64,000 nt of DNA from Pseudomonas sp. SCB32 (GTDB lineage: Bacteria; Pseudomonadota; Gammaproteobacteria; Pseudomonadales; Pseudomonadaceae), in NCBI RefSeq assembly GCF_009189165.1, contig NZ_CP045118.1, positions 3,472,001-3,536,000 of the forward strand, read 5' to 3'. Position numbers and translations under genes: made by a program. Positions 40,474 to 51,025 of the stretch are shown piece by piece; position 1 is the stretch's first letter; each line of letters opens with the position of its first letter. A model generated the notes under the pieces. It saw only the letters and a program-made list of their open reading frames with translations, was not told the origin of the DNA and searched no databases.

Positions 40474-40520
40474 GTAGGAGCGGGCCATGCCCGCGATCAG
40501 CGCCCAAAGGGCGCTCCCAC
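40474..40520. repeat. Palindromic intergenic element, GTAGGAGCG family, short
   Basis: GTAGGAGCGGGCCATGCCCGCG is joined to GCGCCCAAAGGGCGCTCCCAC. With the two elements before it, the whole 40200-40560 gap between convergent genes is filled with repeats and no gene. Confidence 0.75.
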
Positions 40521-40561
40521 AAATCAGACGCCGCCCGGATGCGTGGTCCGGGTGGCGCTGA

Positions 40562-40960
40562 TCAGGCGTCGTCCAGCGACTCGGTGCCCAGCTCGTCCCA
40601 CACCGCTTCGGCGAGGTGGAAGGTGGCGTTGGCGGCGGGGATACCGCAGTAGATCGCGCTCTGCAGCAGCACTTCCTTGATCTCTTCGCGGGTCACGCCA
40701 TTGTTGCGCGCGGCGCGCAGGTGCAGCGTGAGCTCGCCCTCGCGGTTCATACCGATCAGCATGGCGATGGTGATCAGGCTGCGGGTATGGCGCGGCAGGC
40801 CGGGGCGGGTCCAGATGTCACCCCAGGCGTGGCGGGTGATCATTTCCTGGAATTCCTCGTTGAAGGCCGTGCGGTTCTGCAGGCTGCGGTCGACGTGGGC
40901 ATCGCCCAGCACTGCGCGGCGGACCTGCATGCCGGCTTCGTAGCGTTCTTTTTCGTCCAT
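40562..40960 (-). CDS. pcaC: 4-carboxymuconolactone decarboxylase
   Basis: This 132-residue small enzyme decarboxylates 4-carboxymuconolactone to beta-ketoadipate enol-lactone in the protocatechuate branch. It has the CMD/AhpD fold: TRPGLPRHTRSLITIAMLIGMNREGELTLHLRAARNNGVTREEIKEVLLQSAIYCGIPAANATFHLA. The ATG at 40960 follows GGAGTTTGAG. It is the last pca gene in transcription order; a repeat block separates it from pcaD. Confidence 0.93.
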   Translation of the reverse strand: MDEKERYEAGMQVRRAVLGDAHVDRSLQNRTAFNEEFQEMITRHAWGDIWTRPGLPRHTRSLITIAMLIGMNREGELTLHLRAARNNGVTREEIKEVLLQSAIYCGIPAANATFHLAEAVWDELGTESLDDA

Positions 40961-40981
40961 CTCAAACTCCAGAATGAGCCT

Positions 40982-41114
40982 GTAGCAGCGCCCCATGGGC
41001 GCGGATCGCGGACAAGGTCCGCTCCTACAGTGTTTCTGGGTCCCCGCGTTCGCGGGGATGACGAGTGAGAGCACATGTTCTCCCTCGTCACTCCCGCGAA
41101 CGCGGGAGCCCAAT
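40982..41114. repeat. Two adjacent palindromic elements between pcaD and pcaC
   Basis: A GTAGGAGCG-family element (40982-41028) is followed at once by a CCCGCGTTCGCGGG-family pair (41033-41114). They separate pcaD from pcaC by 183 bases in an otherwise tight operon. Confidence 0.85.
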
Positions 41115-41143
41115 AAGCAGTTGTTTCTACGGAAATGGCGTAA

Positions 41144-41932
41144 TCAGGCGCGCAGGAAGGCCAGCACACGCTGGCTGAAGGCATCGGCGGCCTGCACGTT
41201 GGACAGATGCGCGGCGCGGAATTCCACCAGCTCGGCGCCCGGAATGCGCGCCTGCAGGAAGCGGCCGTCCTCGGTCGTGGTCACCGGGTCGGCAGCGCCA
41301 CAGACCACCAGGGTCGGCGCGCTGATCGCACCGATCTCGCCACGGAAATCGGCATCACGCACAGCGGCGCAGTTGGCTGCGTAACCTTCCGGCGAGGTCT
41401 GCGCCAGCATACCCACGATGGGCTCGACCTTGCCCGGCTCCGCCTCGGCGAAGTCGGCGGTGAACCAGCGCGAGATCGAGGCGTCACGCAGGTTGCGCAT
41501 GGCCTCGGCGCCGCCGCTGAGCACGGTCTCGATGCGCGGGTTCCAGATTTCCGGGGTGCCAATCTTGGCGGCGGTGTTGCACACCACCAGGCGCGAGAGG
41601 CGCTCCGGCGCATGGATGGCCAGCCACTGGCCGATCAAGCCGCCCATGGACAGGCCGCAGAAATGCGCGCGCGGGATGACCAGCGCGTCCAGCAGGGCCA
41701 GCACGTCGCAGCCATTCTGCTCGATGCTGTACGGGCCGGGGGTGACCAGCGAGGCGCCGTGACCACGGGTGTCATAGCGCAGCACGCGGAAGTGCTCGGT
41801 GAAGGCCGGGACTTGCGCGTCCCACATGTGCAGGTCGGTGCCCAGGGAGTTGGACAGCACCAGCACCGGCGCGTCGGCCGGTCCTTCCAGTAGATAGTTC
41901 AGGTCGCCATCGGCGAGACGTACGACAGGCAT
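41144..41932 (-). CDS. pcaD: 3-oxoadipate enol-lactonase
   Basis: This 262-residue alpha/beta hydrolase opens the enol-lactone to 3-oxoadipate, the step where the catechol and protocatechuate branches meet. The nucleophile is Ser95 in GLSMGG. Asp is in CGAADPVT and His in AAHLSN. The N-terminal oxyanion region is SNSLGTDLHMWD. The start lies 9 bases after the pcaB stop. Confidence 0.94.
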   Translation of the reverse strand: MPVVRLADGDLNYLLEGPADAPVLVLSNSLGTDLHMWDAQVPAFTEHFRVLRYDTRGHGASLVTPGPYSIEQNGCDVLALLDALVIPRAHFCGLSMGGLIGQWLAIHAPERLSRLVVCNTAAKIGTPEIWNPRIETVLSGGAEAMRNLRDASISRWFTADFAEAEPGKVEPIVGMLAQTSPEGYAANCAAVRDADFRGEIGAISAPTLVVCGAADPVTTTEDGRFLQARIPGAELVEFRAAHLSNVQAADAFSQRVLAFLRA

Positions 41933-41941
41933 GCAAGGCTC

Positions 41942-43300
41942 CTAGCGCAAAGAAAGTTCGTGGTGTTCGGCCAGCGCGCGCTCGACCCAGCGGCGCGCCT
42001 GGCCCAGGTAATGGGCGGGATCGAGCAGGCGATCCAGCTCTCCGGCATTCAGTTGAGCGGCAACTTCGGCGTTGGCGCCGAGTACCTCGCGCAGGTGCGC
42101 GCCCTCGTTCACCGCCTGTTTGCAGCACTGCTCCACCAGGTGGTGTGCGGCGTCGCGGCCGATGCGCTGGGCCAGGGCGATGCTTACGCCTTCGGCGAGC
42201 ACCAGGCCACGTGTCAGGTCGAGGTTCGCCAGCATGCGCTCGGCATCCACTTCCAGGCCCGGCACCAGGCCCAGCGCCTGTTGCAGCGCGCCCGAGACGA
42301 GGCAGCACAGCTCCGGCAGGCTTTCCCATTCGGCGTGCCACAGGCCGAGGCTGCGCTCGTGCTCCTGGGGCATGGCGGCGAACAGGGTCGAGACCAGGCC
42401 GGGCGCGCGGATGGCCGCGCCGATCAGCACGGCGGCGCCCACCGGATTGCGCTTGTGCGGCATGGTGGAGGAACCGCCCTTGCCCGGCGCGGAAGGTTCG
42501 AAGACTTCGCCGGCCTCGGTCTGCATCAGCAGGCTGAGATCGCGGCCCAGCTTGCCGAGGCTGCCGGCGATCAGACCGAGCAGGCTGGCGAACTCCACCA
42601 GGCGGTCGCGCTGGGTGTGCCAAGGTTGTTCGGGCAGTTGCAAGTTGAGCTCTTGCGCCAGTGCTTCGGCCACGGCAAAGCCCTGCTCACCCAGCGCAGC
42701 AAGGCTGCCGGAGGCGCCGCCGAATTGCAGGCACAGCAGACGCGGCTTGAGTTCGTTCAGGCGCTGGCGATGGCGGGTGATCGCCCCCAGCCAGCCGGCG
42801 ATCTTCATGCCGAGGGTGACCGGCGTGGCGTGTTGCAGCCAGGTACGGCCGACCATGGGTGTGCCGGCATGGGCTTCTGCCTGGGCGGCGAGCGCATCGG
42901 CCAGCTGGGCGAGGTCGTTTTCCAGCAGCTCGATGGCGGCACGCAATTGCAGAACCAGCCCGGAGTCCATGGCGTCCTGGCTGGTGGCGCCCAAATGCAC
43001 GTAGCGCTCGGCTTCAGCGTCCTCGGCGGCGATGCGCTTGCCCAGCGCTTTCACCAGCGGGATCGCGGAATTGCCGGCGCTGCAGATGGCCTGAGCCAGT
43101 GCATCGAAATCGTAGTGTTCGGCGCGGCAAGCGGCAGCGATGGGCGCCACGGCGCTCGCCGGGATCACGCCCACGCCGGCCTCGGCACGGGCCAATGCGG
43201 CCTCGAAGTCGAGCATGCCCTGCACCCGGCCGTGGTCGCTGAAGATCGCGCGCATGGCGGGCTGGGTGAAGTAGGCGTCGAACAGAAGGTTGGTGCTCAC
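41942..43300 (-). CDS. pcaB: 3-carboxy-cis,cis-muconate cycloisomerase
   Basis: This 452-residue member of the fumarase/aspartase superfamily cyclises 3-carboxymuconate to 4-carboxymuconolactone. The superfamily signature GKGGSSTMPHKRNP is present, as is the catalytic LGATSQDAMDS segment. The start is GTG at 43300 with CGGAG 8 bases upstream. It serves the protocatechuate branch, although no protocatechuate dioxygenase genes (pcaHG) lie in the window. Upstream is a 200-bp gap with a repeat. Confidence 0.93.
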   Translation of the reverse strand: MSTNLLFDAYFTQPAMRAIFSDHGRVQGMLDFEAALARAEAGVGVIPASAVAPIAAACRAEHYDFDALAQAICSAGNSAIPLVKALGKRIAAEDAEAERYVHLGATSQDAMDSGLVLQLRAAIELLENDLAQLADALAAQAEAHAGTPMVGRTWLQHATPVTLGMKIAGWLGAITRHRQRLNELKPRLLCLQFGGASGSLAALGEQGFAVAEALAQELNLQLPEQPWHTQRDRLVEFASLLGLIAGSLGKLGRDLSLLMQTEAGEVFEPSAPGKGGSSTMPHKRNPVGAAVLIGAAIRAPGLVSTLFAAMPQEHERSLGLWHAEWESLPELCCLVSGALQQALGLVPGLEVDAERMLANLDLTRGLVLAEGVSIALAQRIGRDAAHHLVEQCCKQAVNEGAHLREVLGANAEVAAQLNAGELDRLLDPAHYLGQARRWVERALAEHHELSLR

Positions 43301-43403
43301 TTGGGTGGCTCCGGAGATCGGCAGGCGTATGCGGGACAGTATGACCGCAGAGCAGGAGTCTGCAGGAGACTCCCAATGGCTGCGCGCAAGGGCGTCGGCT
43401 TGC

Positions 43404-43479
43404 GTAGGGCGAATAACGCGCCAGCGTTATCCGCCGAACAGGAACCGGCGGATAACCTGTTCCGGGTTATCCGCCCTAC
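43404..43479. repeat. Palindromic intergenic element, GTAGGGCG-ATAAC family
   Basis: GTAGGGCGAATAACGCG at the left and GGTTATCCGCCCTAC at the right enclose a second pair, CCGGCGGATAACC. It sits between pcaF and pcaB, where P. aeruginosa carries a transporter gene (pcaT). Confidence 0.75.
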
Positions 43480-43500
43480 GCGGCGACGAAGACCAGTCGA

Positions 43501-44702
<1,202 letters not shown>

Positions 44703-44706
<4 letters not shown>

Positions 44707-45485
44707 TCCTCACCTCCCAGCTGGCCGTGGGCGGCGGCGGTGCGGGCCTCCAGGGCACGCAGGGCTTCCAGTTCGACTTCGGTCGGCGCGATGGTTTCGG
44801 CTACCTGCTCGGTAAAGCGGATCGCCCAGCCGGTGTTCTCGATCACCTGCTCGCGGGTCACACCCGGGTGCAGCGAGGTGACGATGAATTCGTTGCTGCC
44901 GGCTTCCGGCTCCATGATGCAGAGGTCGGTGATGATCGCCACCGGCCCCTTGCCCGGCAGGCCGAGGCGCTGGCGATGATCGCCACCTTCACCGAAGCCG
45001 ACCGAGGTGACGAAGGCCAGCTTGTCGACGAAGGTGCGGTGGGACTGCTTGAGGATGATCAGCACTTCCTTGGCGGAACCGGCGATCTCCGGCGCGCCGC
45101 CGGCACCGGGCAGGCGCACTTTCGGCTTGTTGTAGTCGCCGATGACGGTGGTGTTGATGTTGCCGAAGCGGTCGACCTGGGCCGCGCCGAGGAAGCCGAC
45201 GTCGATGCGCCCGCCCTGCAGCCAGTAGCGGAAGATTTCGCCAGTGGGCACTACGGTGTCGGCGGTCTCGGCCAGCTCGCCGTCGCCGATGGACAGCGGC
45301 AGCACGCTGGGTTTGGCGCCGATGGGGCCGGATTCGTAGATCAGGACCACGTCGGGCGATGCGGTCAGGCGCGCGAGGTTGGCGGCCTTGGACGGCAGGC
45401 CGATGCCGACGAAGCAGACGGCGCCGTTCTTCAGGCGGCGGGCGGCGGCCACGGTCATCATTTCATTGGTGCTGTAGGCGCTCAT
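44703..45485 (-). CDS. pcaJ: 3-oxoadipate CoA-transferase, subunit B
   Basis: This 260-residue CoA-transferase subunit has the catalytic glutamate in LIYESGPIG near residue 50. With PcaI it moves CoA from succinyl-CoA to 3-oxoadipate. The start at 45485 shares one base with the pcaI stop (TAATG); a much longer open frame upstream is only read-through into pcaI in another frame. The subunit is a little longer than PcaJ of P. putida and looks like the CatJ type. Confidence 0.93.
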
Positions 45486-46333
45486 TACTTGGCCTCCGCG
45501 AGTTTGGTACGGAACTCTGCAAAGTCTTGGGTGCCACGGATGTAGGTATCGATCCAGGCGTTGAAGGTGTCGCGGTCGCGGGCAATCGGGTCCCAGGCCT
45601 GGTAGAAGCGGTTGTCGCGCTCGGAGTAGCCGTGGGCGTAGGACGGGTGCGAACCGCCGGGCACCAGGCAGACGGCGGACAGCGCCCAGGTCGGCAGTAC
45701 GCAGGAGTTCATCGGCGCGTCCAGGTCGTCGACGATTTCCTCGACGGTGACGATGCAACGCTTGGCGGCCAGGGCGGCTTCCTTCTGCACGCCGAGGATG
45801 CCCCACAGCAGCACGTTGCCCTTGCGGTCGGCCTTCTGCGCGTGGATCACGGTGACGTCCGGGCGTACCGAAGGCACGGCGGCCAGTTGCTCGCCGGTGA
45901 ACGGGCAATTGATGAACTTGATGTTCGGGTTGACCTTCGGCAGGTCGGAGCCGGCGTAGGCGCGCAGCACAGCGAACGGCAGGCCCGAAGCGCCGGCGAC
46001 GTAGGAGTTGGCGAGGTCGGCGTGGCTGTGTTCGTCGATCTCCAGATCACGAGGCCAGCCCTTCTCCACCGCGTCACGCAGGCGATGCAGCGAACCGACA
46101 CCGGGATTTCCGCCCCAGGAGAAGGTCAGCTTGCGCACGCAGCCGGCACCGATCAGCAGGTCATAGACCAGGTCGGGCGTCATGCGTACCAGGTGCAGGT
46201 CTTTCTTGCCCTGGCGGATCAGCTCGTGGGAGGCAGCGGTCGGGATCAGGTGGGTGAAGCCTTCGAGGGCGACGGTGTCGCCGTCGTTGACGAAGCGCTC
46301 GACCGCTTCGCGGAGAGTCAGGAGTTCAGCCAT
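45485..46333 (-). CDS. pcaI: 3-oxoadipate CoA-transferase, subunit A
   Basis: This 282-residue partner subunit of the 3-oxoadipate CoA-transferase has the family I marks GDTVALEGFTHLIPTAASHELIRQGKKDL and LTFSWGGNPGVGS. It is the first gene of the pcaIJFBDC transcription unit. Two PcaR-like boxes lie 65-98 bases upstream, fitting induction by beta-ketoadipate through PcaR. It is longer than the classic PcaI (about 230 residues) and resembles CatI of chloroaromatic-degrading strains. Confidence 0.92.
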   Translation of the reverse strand: MAELLTLREAVERFVNDGDTVALEGFTHLIPTAASHELIRQGKKDLHLVRMTPDLVYDLLIGAGCVRKLTFSWGGNPGVGSLHRLRDAVEKGWPRDLEIDEHSHADLANSYVAGASGLPFAVLRAYAGSDLPKVNPNIKFINCPFTGEQLAAVPSVRPDVTVIHAQKADRKGNVLLWGILGVQKEAALAAKRCIVTVEEIVDDLDAPMNSCVLPTWALSAVCLVPGGSHPSYAHGYSERDNRFYQAWDPIARDRDTFNAWIDTYIRGTQDFAEFRTKLAEAK

Positions 46334-46397
46334 GGTCGGTCTCGTTGTGTAGGGGGTGCCGATGGGAAAACAGTACCGTCGGGGGGATGGGCGAACA

Positions 46398-46431
46398 ATG
46401 CGATAATCGACTATTGGTGCGAATATCGAAC
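46398..46431 (-). promoter_or_regulatory. Two PcaR-like boxes before pcaI
   Basis: Read in the direction of pcaI, GTTCGATATTCGCAC (46417-46431) matches the known PcaR site GTTCGATAATCGCAC at 14 of 15 positions. AGTCGATTATCGCAT (46398-46412) follows after 4 bases and matches at 11 of 15. The spacing between the copies is 19 bp. Confidence 0.8.
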
Positions 46432-46516
46432 ACTTCTCTTAGGGGACTAACGGACCGCTAACGAGGTGTAGACGGAGCCCTAACCGGCGACAGAAAGGCA
46501 ACCGGCAAGGCTCTTC

Positions 46517-46604
46517 GTAGGATGGGTAGAGCTTGCGAAACCCATCGGTCATGGGCAACGAGCGTCAGGGCAGCATGGGTTTCGCTGCGCTCTACCCATC
46601 CTAC
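46517..46604. repeat. Palindromic intergenic element, GTAGGATGG family
   Basis: GTAGGATGGGTAGAG and the inverted CTCTACCCATCCTAC frame an internal CGAAACCCATCG/ATGGGTTTCG pair, between catA and the pcaI promoter. Confidence 0.85.
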
Positions 46605-46621
46605 GGCGTATCGAGATCGGA

Positions 46622-47554
46622 TCAGGCGTCCTGCAGGGCGCGCGGACGGTTGCTGCGGTCTTCCGCATCGGCGGAAACGGCCTGCTGCAACTGGAAGTCG
46701 AACTCGATCTCGGCGAAGCGCCCTTCCACGCCGCGCGCCTTGGCGGCGGCTGCGTCCTCGACGAAACGTACCTCCCCGACCAACCCGTCGCGGGTCGCAT
46801 AGGCGAAGTCGTCCCACAGGTACTGGTCACCAGCCAGGTTGATCTGCGTGGTCAGGTGGCGATGCCCCGGCGCGGAGATGAAGAAGTGGATGTGCGCCGG
46901 GCGCTGGCCGTGGCGGCCCAGTTGATTGAGCAGCTCCTGGGTCGGGCCGTCCGGCGGGCAGCCGTAGCCGCTGGGCACGATGCTGCGGGCCTTGTAGCGG
47001 CCTTCCGCGTCGGTGACGATGCGGCGGCGCAGGTTGAACTCGGACTGGGTGCTGTCGAAGTACGAGTAGGTGCCGTTGGTGTTGGCGTGCCAGAGGTCCA
47101 CCACGGCGCCGGCCAGCGGTTTGCCCTGCGGGTCGAACACGCGGCCGGAGAGGAACATCACGGTGCCTGCGTCCTTCCCGTCATCCATGCGCGCTTCGCC
47201 TTCGGACAGCGGCGCGCCGGCCACGTACAGCGGGCCTTCGATGGTCCGCGGGGTGCCGCCTTCGATGCCCACCGCGGCGTCCTGGGCGTCCAGCAGCAGG
47301 TCGAGGTAGTGCTCGATGCCCAGCCCGGCCACGACCAGCCCGGCTTCCTGGCGCGCGCCGAGGCGGTTGAGGTAGTCCACCGCCTTCCAGAACTCGTCGG
47401 GAGTGACGTGCATGTCTTCGATGAGCTTCGCGGTGTCCTGCAGGATGCGCAGGACGAGGTTCTTCACCCGCGGATTGCCGGCATCGTTCAGGGCGCCGCT
47501 GGCTTCTTCGAAGAACTTCTGGATGTCGGCAGTCTGGGAAATCTTCACGGTCAT
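46622..47554 (-). CDS. catA: Catechol 1,2-dioxygenase
   Basis: This 310-residue intradiol dioxygenase opens catechol to cis,cis-muconate. The iron ligands are Tyr163 (GTYSYF), Tyr197 (VPSGYGCP), His221 and His223 (RPAHIHFF). The N-terminal helical dimer-linker domain is present. The ATG at 47554 follows TTGAGGA. The gene is the last of catBCA, 47 bases after catC; a GTAGGATGG repeat and the PcaR boxes separate it from pcaI. Confidence 0.96.
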   Translation of the reverse strand: MTVKISQTADIQKFFEEASGALNDAGNPRVKNLVLRILQDTAKLIEDMHVTPDEFWKAVDYLNRLGARQEAGLVVAGLGIEHYLDLLLDAQDAAVGIEGGTPRTIEGPLYVAGAPLSEGEARMDDGKDAGTVMFLSGRVFDPQGKPLAGAVVDLWHANTNGTYSYFDSTQSEFNLRRRIVTDAEGRYKARSIVPSGYGCPPDGPTQELLNQLGRHGQRPAHIHFFISAPGHRHLTTQINLAGDQYLWDDFAYATRDGLVGEVRFVEDAAAAKARGVEGRFAEIEFDFQLQQAVSADAEDRSNRPRALQDA

Positions 47555-47601
47555 GGTGCGATCCTCAAGTCTTGTTCTTGTCGAGTCGTACGGAACGAAA
47601 A

Positions 47602-47892
47602 TCAGCGGTCGTCGGCATGGATCGAGGACGGATGGCGGCAGAGCCCGTCGACCTCGATGTCCATGTAGGGGAACAGCGGCAGCTGCATCAGGGTGTCGTG
47701 CAGCTCCTCGACGCTGGCGAGGTCGAACACGCTGTAGTTGGCGTAGTGCCCGGCGATGCGCCACAGGTGGCGCCACTTGCCCTCACGCTGCAGGCGCTGG
47801 GCCAGTTCCTTCTCGTCGGCCTTGAGCTGGGCGGCTTTTGCCGGGTCCATGTCGAGGGGCAATTTCACGGTCATCTTCACGTGGAACAGCAT
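47602..47892 (-). CDS. catC: Muconolactone delta-isomerase
   Basis: This 96-residue small enzyme converts muconolactone to 3-oxoadipate enol-lactone. The start, MLFHVKMTVKLPLDMDP, and the segment WRHLWRIAGHYANYSVFDL are typical of CatC. It is full length, 13 bases after catB and before catA. Confidence 0.95.
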   Translation of the reverse strand: MLFHVKMTVKLPLDMDPAKAAQLKADEKELAQRLQREGKWRHLWRIAGHYANYSVFDLASVEELHDTLMQLPLFPYMDIEVDGLCRHPSSIHADDR

Positions 47893-47905
47893 TGGGTTTT
47901 CTCCG

Positions 47906-49027
47906 TTAGTGGCGGGCGAAACGCGCCAGGCGCTCTTCGTCGAGGCTCAGGCCAAGGCCGGGCGTGCGCGGCACGTGCAACTGGAAGTCGCGGTATACCG
48001 GCGCTTCGGTGACGATTTCCTCGGTGAGCAGCAGCGGGCCGAACAGCTCGGTGGCCCAGGTGAGTTTTTCCAGGGTGAGGAAGGCGTGGGCCGAGGCCAG
48101 GGTGCCGACCGCGCCTTCCAGCATGGTTCCGCCATACAGCGCGATGCCGGCCGCCTCGGCGATCTGCGCGGTGCGCAGCACGGCGCGCGGGCCGCCGTTC
48201 TTGGCGATCTTCAGGGCGAAGATGCTGGCCGCGCCGTCGGCCGCGAGGCTGAAGGCGTCGGCCACACTCTCGATGGATTCGTCGGCCATGATCGGCGCCG
48301 GGCTGCGCTGGTTCAGGCGCACCTGGCCGCTGCGATTGATGCGCGCGATGGGCTGCTCGATCAGGTCGATGCCGTTCTCGCCGAGCACCTGGCAGCCGCG
48401 GATGGCCTGGGATTCGTCCCAGCCCTGGTTGACGTCCACCCGCACGCTGGCGCGCTCGCCCAGGGCTTTCTTGATCGCCACCACATGCTTGAGGTCCTGC
48501 TCCAGCGGGTTGGCACCGATCTTCAGTTTGAAGATGCGATGCCGGCGCAGTTCCAGCATCTGCTCGGCTTCGGCGATGTCGCGCGCCGTGTCGCCGGAAG
48601 CCAGGGTCCAGGCCACTTCCAGGCTGTCGCGCACGCGGCCGCCGAGCAGTTCGCTGACCGGCAACCCCAGGCGCTTGCCCTGGGCGTCGAGCAGCGCGGT
48701 TTCCACCGCCGAGCGGGCGAAGGTGTTGCCCTTGATCGACTTGTCCAGGCGCTGCATGCAGGCGTTGATGTTGCTGGCGTCCTGGCCGACCAGCAGCGGC
48801 GCGAAGTGCACGTCGAGGTTGGCCTTGATGCTTTCCGGGCTCTCGTTGCCGTAGGCCAGGCCACCGATGGTGGTGGCTTCGCCGAGGCCTTCGATGCCGT
48901 CGGAGCAACGCAGGCGCAGGATGACCAGGGTCTGCTGCTGCAGGGTGTGCATCGCCAGCTTGTGCGGGCGGATGGTCGGCAGGTCGACGATGATCGATTC
49001 AAGATGTTCGATGACGGGGCTGCTCAT
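47906..49027 (-). CDS. catB: Muconate cycloisomerase
   Basis: This 373-residue enolase-superfamily enzyme converts cis,cis-muconate to muconolactone. Lys167 and Lys169 in IFKLKIGAN correspond to the catalytic pair of P. putida CatB. Metal ligands lie in RVDVNQGWD, the LIEQPI segment and ADESI. The usual divergent catR gene is missing; the gene starts 53 bases after benD, so it is likely read from the ben promoter. Confidence 0.95.
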   Translation of the reverse strand: MSSPVIEHLESIIVDLPTIRPHKLAMHTLQQQTLVILRLRCSDGIEGLGEATTIGGLAYGNESPESIKANLDVHFAPLLVGQDASNINACMQRLDKSIKGNTFARSAVETALLDAQGKRLGLPVSELLGGRVRDSLEVAWTLASGDTARDIAEAEQMLELRRHRIFKLKIGANPLEQDLKHVVAIKKALGERASVRVDVNQGWDESQAIRGCQVLGENGIDLIEQPIARINRSGQVRLNQRSPAPIMADESIESVADAFSLAADGAASIFALKIAKNGGPRAVLRTAQIAEAAGIALYGGTMLEGAVGTLASAHAFLTLEKLTWATELFGPLLLTEEIVTEAPVYRDFQLHVPRTPGLGLSLDEERLARFARH

Positions 49028-49080
49028 GACAGTATTTCCGTTCGGGTTACTGGAGGGTGGGCGCTGCCCACACGGTCGAT

Positions 49081-49854
49081 TCAGCCGAGGTCGCCGCCAC
49101 CCACCGGCAGGGTCACGCCGGTGATGTAGCTGGCGTCGTCGGAGGCGAGGAAGAGAATCGCGCCGACCTGTTCGTCGATGGTCCCGTAGCGCTTCATCAG
49201 GCTGCTGTCGACGGTCTGGTCGACGATCTGCTGGTACCAGACCTTCTCCTGTTCGCTCTGCTGCGCCGCATTGCGCGGAATGCGCCGGGGCGGCGCCTCA
49301 GTGCCGCCGGGGGCGGTGGCATTCACCCGTACGCCGCGCTCGGCGGTCTCGAAGGCCAAACAGGCGGTGAGCGCATTCACTCCGCCTTTCGCTGCGCCGT
49401 AAGGCACGCGGTTAACCCCACGGGTGGCGACGGAGGAAACGTTGACGATGGCGCCAGCGCCCTGCTCCAGCATCGGCACCAGCGCCGCGCGGCAGCACCA
49501 CAGGGTGGGGAACAGCGAGCGGCGCACCTCGGCTTCGATTTCCTCCTCGGCGTAGTGCTCGAAGGGCTTGGCCCAGATGGTGCCGCCGACGTTGTTGACC
49601 AGGATGTCGAGGCGGCCGAAGCGCCCGAGCGCCTGGGCGACCACGCTCTGGCAGTCAGCGAAGCGTTCCAGGTCTGCGGTCAGGGTGAGCACTTCGCCGT
49701 ACTGGCCGAAGGTATCCTGCAGTTCGTGGACGATCTCGGAGCGGTCCACGGCGATGATCTTCGCGCCCTCTTCCGCCAGCCGCTCGGCGACACGCCGGCC
49801 GATGCCCTGGGCGGCGCCGGTGACGAGGGCGATCTTGTTGTTGAATCGGTTCAT
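49081..49854 (-). CDS. benD: 1,6-dihydroxycyclohexa-2,4-diene-1-carboxylate dehydrogenase
   Basis: This 257-residue short-chain dehydrogenase oxidises and decarboxylates benzoate cis-diol to catechol with NAD+. The cofactor motif is TGAAQGIGRRVAE, with NNVGG and the catalytic region SSVATRGVNRVPYGAAKGG (Ser, Tyr, Lys). The ATG at 49854 follows a GAGGTC site. A short palindromic repeat lies between benC and this gene. Confidence 0.94.
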   Translation of the reverse strand: MNRFNNKIALVTGAAQGIGRRVAERLAEEGAKIIAVDRSEIVHELQDTFGQYGEVLTLTADLERFADCQSVVAQALGRFGRLDILVNNVGGTIWAKPFEHYAEEEIEAEVRRSLFPTLWCCRAALVPMLEQGAGAIVNVSSVATRGVNRVPYGAAKGGVNALTACLAFETAERGVRVNATAPGGTEAPPRRIPRNAAQQSEQEKVWYQQIVDQTVDSSLMKRYGTIDEQVGAILFLASDDASYITGVTLPVGGGDLG

Positions 49855-49875
49855 GGTGACCTCGTTGGGTTCACT

Positions 49876-49921
49876 GTAGGAGCGCGCCATGCGCGCGATC
49901 GCGGGCATGGCCCGCTCCTAC
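49876..49921. repeat. Palindromic intergenic element, GTAGGAGCG family, inside the ben operon
   Basis: GTAGGAGCGCGCCATGCGCGCG and CGCGGGCATGGCCCGCTCCTAC lie in the 80-bp gap between benC and benD. Confidence 0.85.
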
Positions 49922-49934
49922 ATGCGTGCGGGGT

Positions 49935-50948
49935 TCAGGCAGCGCTGGCGGCGAACTTTTCGTAGTAGAAATTCGCCGGGGTGATGCCCTGTTCGCGGAT
50001 GTACTGGCTGACCGCCTCGACCATCGGCGGCGGACCGCAGAGGTAGATGTCCACCTCGCCGTCGTTGAGGTGCGCAGGCTCGATGTGCTGGGTGACGTAG
50101 CCCTTGCGTGGGTAACTGCTCTCCGGGCTCGCCACGCAGGCGCTCCAGGTGAAGTTCGGGATGCGCGCGGCGAAGGCTTCCAGGCGGTCCATCTCCACCA
50201 GGTCGAAGTCGTGGGTGACGCCGTAGATCAGGTGCAGCGGATGCTCGCTGCCGCGCTCGGCGATCTGTTCGAGCATCGCGGTGAAGGGCGCAAGACCGGT
50301 GCCGCCGGCCAGCAGCAACAGCGGCCGCCTGATCTCGCGCAGGTAGAAGCTGCCCAGCGGGCCGGCCAGGGTCATGGCGTCGCCGGCTTTGGCCAGGCCG
50401 GTGAGGAAGCTGCTCATCAGCCCGCCCGGCACATTGCGGATCAGGAAGCTGACCTCGCCATCCTTCTGCAGCGAGCTGAAGGAGTAGGCGCGGCTCTGCC
50501 CGCTGCCCGGCACCTGCAGGTTGACGTACTGCCCCGGCAGGAAGGCCAGCCGGTTCAGCGCTTCGCCCTTGATCGACAGCAAGAGGGTGCTTTCGGAGAG
50601 CTGGCGCACCGCGCTGATGCTGGCCTCGAAGCTGGCCTGGGCGGTCTTGCAGACCTGCGAGGAGGCCGGCACCCGCACCACGCAATCGCTCTGCGCGCGC
50701 ATCTGGCAGGTGAGCACGTAGCCCTGCCCGGCTTCGTCCTCGGTCAGCGCGTCCTCAATGTACTCCTGGCCCAGATCGTAGCGGCCGGCCTCGGCGAAGC
50801 ACTTGCAGGTGCCGCAGGCGCCGTCGCGGCAGTCCAGCGGGATGTTGATGCCCTGGCGGTAGGCCGCGTCGGCCACGGTCTCGCTGGGGCTGGCGTCGAT
50901 GAAGCGGGTAACACCGTCTTCGAAATTGAGGGCGATCTTGTGGTTCAT
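49935..50948 (-). CDS. benC: Benzoate 1,2-dioxygenase, electron transfer component
   Basis: This 337-residue reductase passes electrons from NADH to the oxygenase. Residues 1-95 form a plant-type ferredoxin domain with the 2Fe-2S cysteines in CRDGACGTCKC and LTCQ. An FAD domain follows (RAYSFSS), then an NAD domain (LLAGGTGLAPF, LCGPPPMVE). The ATG at 50948 follows GAGGTG; a GTG three codons upstream is the alternative. Confidence 0.95.
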   Translation of the reverse strand: MNHKIALNFEDGVTRFIDASPSETVADAAYRQGINIPLDCRDGACGTCKCFAEAGRYDLGQEYIEDALTEDEAGQGYVLTCQMRAQSDCVVRVPASSQVCKTAQASFEASISAVRQLSESTLLLSIKGEALNRLAFLPGQYVNLQVPGSGQSRAYSFSSLQKDGEVSFLIRNVPGGLMSSFLTGLAKAGDAMTLAGPLGSFYLREIRRPLLLLAGGTGLAPFTAMLEQIAERGSEHPLHLIYGVTHDFDLVEMDRLEAFAARIPNFTWSACVASPESSYPRKGYVTQHIEPAHLNDGEVDIYLCGPPPMVEAVSQYIREQGITPANFYYEKFAASAA

Positions 50949-51025
50949 GGCATGCACCTCGGCACCGGGCTGGCAGCAGTACGCGCGGCGAATTTACGCG
51001 CGCAGCGGCTGCCCTGCCGGCGGGG